A DNA stretch of 37,305 nucleotides from NCBI GenBank assembly GCA_029938715.1, contig JAOZUK010000028.1, forward strand, positions 1 through 37,305, read 5' to 3'. A model generated the notes under the pieces. It saw nothing but the letters and a program-made list of their open reading frames with translations. It had not been told where the DNA came from and searched no databases. This document shows, one piece after another, positions 33,165 to 37,305 of this stretch. Within the stretch, counting starts at the first letter, position 1, and each line of letters opens with the position of its first letter. The DNA is from Bacteroidales bacterium (lineage in GTDB: Bacteria; Bacteroidota; Bacteroidia; Bacteroidales; GCA-2748055). The translations under genes and the position numbers were made by a program.

Positions 33165-35771
33165 ATGATGAAGTTCCGAACAGTGATTTTGGTTGTTTTT
33201 ATGGGATCGATAGTCTCTTGTGATTCCACCCATACGTTTCCATACCAGAATATGAAACTTGATTTTGAGACCCGGGTGGATGACCTGGTTTCCAGGATGA
33301 CACTTGAAGAGAAGGTGAGTCAGCTCGACCACTATGCCGATGAAGTAGAACACCTGGGTATCCCACAGTATAACTGGTGGAACGAGTGTTTACACGGAGT
33401 AGCCAGGGCAGGTAAAGCAACTGTTTTTCCTCAGGCCATTGGAATGGCAGCTACTTTTGACAGGGACCTTATGTTCAGGATGGCAGATATTACCTCCACC
33501 GAAGCCAGAGCGAAATACAACGATTTCATTTCAAAAGATAAGCACGGAATGTATCAGGGACTTACATTCTGGTCTCCCAATATCAATATCTTCAGGGATC
33601 CCAGGTGGGGCAGGGGACATGAAACCTATGGGGAAGATCCCTACCTGACCGGAGAGATGGGTGTACAGTTTATCAAAGGACTGCAGGGGGATGATCCCCG
33701 CTACCTGAAGGTGGTGGCCACAGCAAAGCATTATGCCGTTCACAGTGGTCCGGAGCCACTCAGGCACGAATTTGATGCAGTCGTTAGTGAACGGGACTTT
33801 AGAGATACCTATCTGCCTGCTTTTAAGAAAACTGTGGAGGTGGGTCATGTCTACTCGATCATGTGTGCTTATAATCGCTACATGGGGGAACCCTGTTGCG
33901 GAAGCATACCGCTTCAGGAAGAGTTGCTGCGGGGAGAATTGGGTTTTCAGGGTTATATTGTATCGGATTGTGGAGCGATAAGTGACTTCCATACCGGACA
34001 TAATGTGGTGAATACTCCTGAGGCGGCTGCAGCCAAGGGCGTCATGTCTGGAACCGACCTCAATTGTGGAGGTCAGTATCCTTCACTTGTGAAAGCTGTG
34101 GAAAAGGGATTGATCCAGGAATCGGAAGTGGATGTGGTGGTGAAGAGATTGATGTTGGCCCGGATGAAACTGGGCATGTTTGATAAAGATGAAATGGTAC
34201 CCTGGTCAGACACACCCATGGAATTGGTAGCCAGTGAACCCCACCGCAGGGTGGCAGAGGAGATGGCCCGAAAGTCGATGGTCCTGCTTAAAAATGACCG
34301 GAATGCATTGCCCCTTAGCAAAAAGTTGAAGAGAGTGGCTGTAATTGGTCCTAACGCTCATAACGTTTATGTTCAAAACGGGAATTACAATGGATCTCCT
34401 GTCCATCCGGTGAGTGTATTTGAGGGTATCAAATCAAAACTGGGCCCGGGAGCTGAAGTGCGCTATGCCCAGGGCTCCAAGCATCATGAAGGCCTGCCAT
34501 ACCTGGTACCGGTTCCTGGTAATGTACTGTTTACTGGCAGGGATAAGCAGGTAGCAGGGCTGAATGCAAGCTATTTCACCAATCAGGAGGGTGGCGGAGA
34601 GCCGGCACTGCAAAGGATTGATCCCATGGTGGACTATTACTGGTGGGAGGGAGAGCCTCCTGCCGAAGCATTGACCGATGATGACTATTCGGTGGAGTGG
34701 ACTGGTTACCTGGTTCCCCGGCGAAGTGGAAAACATGCCCTGGGATTGGAAGGTAAGTACTTCTATTTCATTTTCGAGGGTGATACGATATTACGGCAAA
34801 ATAACATCCATCATCCCAACAAAACATACCTTGACCTAAATCTGGTGGCTGGTCAGCCCTATATGATAAAGGTTATTATGCAGGACAGACATGGAGATGC
34901 CAGCTGCACCCTGCACTGGGAAGAACCTGACCTGCCTTTGCAGTGGGAAGCTGTTCAGGCTGCAAACTGGGCCGATCACGTGGTTCTGGTCATGGGATTG
35001 ACAGCCCGTCTGGAGGGAGAGGAGATGAGAGGATTGGAACTGGAGGGATTCAATGCAGGGGATCGGACCTCATTGGATCTTCCTGCTGTACAACGTCAAC
35101 TTATAAGCAGAATTGCAGCTACGGGAAAACCTGTAACCCTGGTCCTGATGACAGGTTCAGCTGTTTCCATTAACCGGGAGCATGAAATCGTACCCTCCAT
35201 TCTTCAGGCGTGGTATGGAGGAGAGGCTGCCGGGGTAGCAGTGGCAGATATCCTTTTTGGTGACTATAATCCGGCCGGAAGATTGCCCGTTACCTTTTAT
35301 CGATCGGTGAAAGACCTGCCGCCATTTGAGAACTATGATATGGAAGGAAGGACCTATCGGTATTTTGAGGGAGATGTTCTATATCCATTCGGACACGGAT
35401 TGAGCTACTCCAGCTTTTCATACGATAACCTGATTCTTGACAAAGAGGAGTTATACGAGGGGGAATCGTTGACCGTCAGTGTGGATATTACCAACAACAG
35501 CAAAGTGGAAGGAGAAGAGGTGGTACAACTTTATCTACGGGACCTGAAATCGGAGGAGGTAAGGCCACTTAAAGATTTGCGTGGTTTTGTAAGAGTGCAT
35601 GTAAATGCAGGTCAGACCGTTGTGGCAACCATGTCACTCGGGCCAGATGAACTTGCATATTATGATACCTCAAAAGGTGATTACATCGTGGAACCAGGTG
35701 CCTACGAAATTCTGGTGGGTCCCTCTTCCCAGGATTCAAAACTACTTGTAACCGATCTGCTGGTCAGGTAG
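33165..35771 (+). CDS. GH3 beta-glycosidase lipoprotein with PA14 insert (beta-glucosidase/xylosidase-like)
   Basis: 868 residues from the ATG at 33165 (the GTG at 33147 is a less likely start). The lipoprotein signal ends at Cys19 (MGSIVSC). The N-terminal GH3 domain has TLEEKVSQLDHYA, NIFRDPRWGRGHETYGEDPYL, KHYAVHSGPE and the nucleophile Asp268 in YIVSDCGAISDF; the C-terminal domain starts at LLKNDRNALPLS. A PA14 module is inserted at about residues 450-590 (SYFTNQEGG…, TGYLVPRRSGKHALGLEG), and a fibronectin III-like domain closes the protein (VSVDITNNSKVEGEEVVQLYLRD). The SDCGAI motif and WWNECLHGVARAG opening favour beta-xylosidase-like members. It follows the M1 gene by 17 nt. Confidence 0.92.
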   Translation: MMKFRTVILVVFMGSIVSCDSTHTFPYQNMKLDFETRVDDLVSRMTLEEKVSQLDHYADEVEHLGIPQYNWWNECLHGVARAGKATVFPQAIGMAATFDRDLMFRMADITSTEARAKYNDFISKDKHGMYQGLTFWSPNINIFRDPRWGRGHETYGEDPYLTGEMGVQFIKGLQGDDPRYLKVVATAKHYAVHSGPEPLRHEFDAVVSERDFRDTYLPAFKKTVEVGHVYSIMCAYNRYMGEPCCGSIPLQEELLRGELGFQGYIVSDCGAISDFHTGHNVVNTPEAAAAKGVMSGTDLNCGGQYPSLVKAVEKGLIQESEVDVVVKRLMLARMKLGMFDKDEMVPWSDTPMELVASEPHRRVAEEMARKSMVLLKNDRNALPLSKKLKRVAVIGPNAHNVYVQNGNYNGSPVHPVSVFEGIKSKLGPGAEVRYAQGSKHHEGLPYLVPVPGNVLFTGRDKQVAGLNASYFTNQEGGGEPALQRIDPMVDYYWWEGEPPAEALTDDDYSVEWTGYLVPRRSGKHALGLEGKYFYFIFEGDTILRQNNIHHPNKTYLDLNLVAGQPYMIKVIMQDRHGDASCTLHWEEPDLPLQWEAVQAANWADHVVLVMGLTARLEGEEMRGLELEGFNAGDRTSLDLPAVQRQLISRIAATGKPVTLVLMTGSAVSINREHEIVPSILQAWYGGEAAGVAVADILFGDYNPAGRLPVTFYRSVKDLPPFENYDMEGRTYRYFEGDVLYPFGHGLSYSSFSYDNLILDKEELYEGESLTVSVDITNNSKVEGEEVVQLYLRDLKSEEVRPLKDLRGFVRVHVNAGQTVVATMSLGPDELAYYDTSKGDYIVEPGAYEILVGPSSQDSKLLVTDLLVR

Positions 35772-35776
35772 GATTT

Positions 35777-36940
35777 TTATATGATCTCTTTGGATCCGTC
35801 GCCAATCTCGGCCACATAAAAATCAGCCTTGAGTCCGGTCCGATCGGTGTAGCCTTTTCCTACCCCGGCAATAAATGATTCCACCGCATGCTCTTTTACA
35901 ATACTGACGGTACAGCCTCCAAAACCGGCACCAGTCATCCGGCTGCCTAAAGTACCTTCAATTTTCCGGGCTTCATCTACCAGGGTGTCGAGCTCTTTTC
36001 CAGTGACCTCATAGTCTTCTTTCAGTGAGTCATGCGATTGGTTCATCAAGATCCCGAAAGTTTTAATATCACCCTCATTGAGCGCCTCAATGGCAGTCAG
36101 GGTACGGCTGTTTTCAGTGATCACATGCTTCGCCCTTTTTCTTTCAATTTCATCCGTAATCAGATGAGATAATGTGTTGAATTCTTCAAGGTTCAGGTCA
36201 CTTAAATATCGGATCTGTTTTTTAGTGCGAATGGCCTCCACAGCCGACTCGCATTGAGCCCTTCGCTCATTGTATTTCGAATCTGCTAAACCCCTTCTTT
36301 TATTGGTGTTGGCTATGACAATCTTCATGCCCTCCAGTACCAGAGGTACTTTTTTAAATTCGAGTGTGTCGCAATTCAGGAAAAGTGCATGATCCTTGGC
36401 CCCCATTCCCGAGGCAAACTGGTCCATTATTCCACAGTTTACACCCACAAAAACATTCTCAGCTTTCTGGGAGATTTTGACCATTTCCCAACGGTCCAAT
36501 CCAAAGCCAAAAATCTGATTCATGGCAAAAGCTGTGACCATTTCAATGGATGCAGAAGACGAGAGACCTGCACCATTGGGAATATCACCTGAGTAAAGCA
36601 GATCGACACCTTCAATCTCTTTGGCCACATTACGCAATTCATTGAGCACACCAACCGGATAGTTAAACCAGGATTTACCCTCTTTCTCAAAAGGGGAATC
36701 CAGATTCACTTCAGCCCTGTGATCAAAGTTTGTGGTGGCTAGCCTGATTCTCCTGCTGTTGTTTTTCCTCACGAGAAGGTAGGTCCCGAAAGAGAGGGCG
36801 CATGGAAAAACGTATCCTCCGTTATAATCGGTATGTTCACCGATCAGGTTGACTCTTCCGGGTGAAAAAAATTTGTAAATTGCCTGGGTATCGTCACCAT
36901 ACAGGCCAATAAATGTCTCCTTGAGCTCTACTATGTTCAC
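35777..36940 (-). CDS. galK: Galactokinase
   Basis: 387 residues from the GTG at 36940, chosen because the protein then starts MNIVELKETF and has the normal GalK length; the open frame back to 37120 is unrelated sequence crossing the promoter. The galactokinase signature GRVNLIGEHTDYNGGYV lies near residues 27-43, the GHMP ATP-binding motif is GAGLSSSASIEM, and the C-terminal GHMP block is MTGAGFGGCTVSIV. It phosphorylates galactose to galactose 1-phosphate. It converges on the GH3 gene with 5 nt between stops. galM is nearby, but galT/galE are not in the window. Confidence 0.96.
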   Translation of the reverse strand: MNIVELKETFIGLYGDDTQAIYKFFSPGRVNLIGEHTDYNGGYVFPCALSFGTYLLVRKNNSRRIRLATTNFDHRAEVNLDSPFEKEGKSWFNYPVGVLNELRNVAKEIEGVDLLYSGDIPNGAGLSSSASIEMVTAFAMNQIFGFGLDRWEMVKISQKAENVFVGVNCGIMDQFASGMGAKDHALFLNCDTLEFKKVPLVLEGMKIVIANTNKRRGLADSKYNERRAQCESAVEAIRTKKQIRYLSDLNLEEFNTLSHLITDEIERKRAKHVITENSRTLTAIEALNEGDIKTFGILMNQSHDSLKEDYEVTGKELDTLVDEARKIEGTLGSRMTGAGFGGCTVSIVKEHAVESFIAGVGKGYTDRTGLKADFYVAEIGDGSKEII

Positions 36941-36961
36941 GGTAGTTAAGAATTTGGAATT

Positions 36962-36989
36962 CAAATGTAGAAAAAAAAATCTGATACAA
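36962..36989 (-). promoter_or_regulatory. Promoter for galK
   Basis: TACATTTG (36969-36962) matches TAnnTTTG exactly; TTG (36989-36987) is the -33 element with a 17-nt spacer that includes a run of nine T. It lies 21 nt before the GTG start, supporting that start. Confidence 0.6.
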
Positions 36990-37024
36990 TTTCTATGGGC
37001 CAATTTTACTACTTTTAGAACCTG

Positions 37025-37305
37025 ATGCGTTTGGCTGCAGCATACAAAAGGATAGGGGTATACCTGGGGATCATCGCATTCACTGCGGTCTTCCTGATGC
37101 CTTTCCTGGGCTTTGTTCACCTGTTAGACAGTGATGAAACCAAATATGCCGAATCGGCCAGGGAGATGTTGGTAACAGGCGATTATCTGACCGTTCAGAT
37201 TGATTACGAACCCTTTCCCGAAAAGCCTCCACTATTTTTCTGGCTTCAGACACTCTCCATGAAAATTTTCGGGATCAACGAATTTGCTGCCAGATTTCCC
37301 AACAT
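37025..37305 (+). CDS. ArnT/PMT-like integral membrane glycosyltransferase (GT39/GT83-type), N-terminal fragment
   Basis: Only the first 93 codons are present. After a short basic start comes a membrane segment (VYLGIIAFTAVFLMPFLGFVH), then the periplasmic catalytic loop LLDSDETKYAESAREML, whose acidic DSDE residues are those of the DxDE motif of ArnT-type transferases, then FPEKPPLFFWLQTLSMKIFG and NEFAARFPN. These enzymes move a sugar from a polyprenyl-phosphate donor to lipid A, protein or glycan. The gene is divergent from galK and runs off the window. Confidence 0.85.
   Translation, partial: MRLAAAYKRIGVYLGIIAFTAVFLMPFLGFVHLLDSDETKYAESAREMLVTGDYLTVQIDYEPFPEKPPLFFWLQTLSMKIFGINEFAARFPN

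Noticed and set aside
36941-37120. N-terminal extension of galactokinase to 37120
   Set aside because: It crosses a good TAnnTTTG promoter and the start of the divergent transferase gene; the GTG at 36940 gives the normal GalK length.
1-37305. tRNA, rRNA, CRISPR arrays, insertion sequences, phage genes
   Set aside because: No tRNA-like cloverleaf, regularly spaced repeats, transposase or integrase sequence was seen on either strand by reading; a covariance-model search was not possible.

Overview
The window looks like chromosomal DNA of a Bacteroidota bacterium, probably a Bacteroidales/Marinilabiliales-type organism. Three things point there: promoters of the TAnnTTTG (-7) type in front of several genes, a type IX secretion C-terminal domain on one peptidase, and protein families known mainly from this phylum (DUF6702, DUF6452/DUF6048-like, TorF-like porin). 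I see no rRNA, tRNA, CRISPR array, transposase or phage gene. Gene density is high, with many 1-17 nt overlaps.

Layout. (1) 1-2626, minus: N-terminal part of the glutamate synthase large chain (gltB), preceded by a leader (2627-2800) with a good three-segment terminator/antiterminator arrangement. (2) 2904-3596, minus: a TorF-like outer-membrane barrel. (3) 3862-7626, plus: a secreted isochorismatase-fold hydrolase, then a tight run of single-domain arabinose-5-phosphate isomerase, cytosolic isochorismatase-fold hydrolase, PfkB sugar kinase and aldo/keto reductase. (4) 7627-10520: a DUF6702-like protein and a large secreted M1 peptidase, divergently transcribed. (5) 10523-14873, minus: dipeptidyl-peptidase IV (S9), small lipoprotein, outer-membrane barrel and YghZ-like aldo/keto reductase, apparently one operon. 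(6) 14931-23613, minus: a long run of overlapping or abutting genes: aromatic-amino-acid-type decarboxylase, methyltransferase, THEP1-type NTPase, MDR reductase, GH13 lipoprotein, DUF4332 protein, metallo-beta-lactamase-fold hydrolase, alpha/beta hydrolase and amidohydrolase. (7) 23674-26062: a di-heme peroxidase lipoprotein, a LysE-type transporter and a small barrel protein.

(8) 26186-29956, minus, is the most distinctive part: two short precursors with double-glycine leaders, a strong hairpin, a previously uncalled 40-residue protein, an HlyD-type adaptor and a C39-peptidase ABC exporter (PCAT). It reads as a compact system that cleaves and exports two different peptides with no modification enzyme in sight, i.e. 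a candidate unmodified two-peptide bacteriocin or signalling system.

(9) 30159-37305: carbohydrate genes: galM, a T9SS-sorted M1 aminopeptidase, a GH3 glycosidase with a PA14 insert, galK on the opposite strand, and the start of an ArnT/PMT-like glycosyltransferase cut off by the window end. GalM, GalK and GH3 fit uptake and use of sugars released from polysaccharide; the secreted peptidases (two M1, one S9) fit protein degradation. The overall picture is a heterotrophic polymer degrader with one accessory peptide-export cluster.
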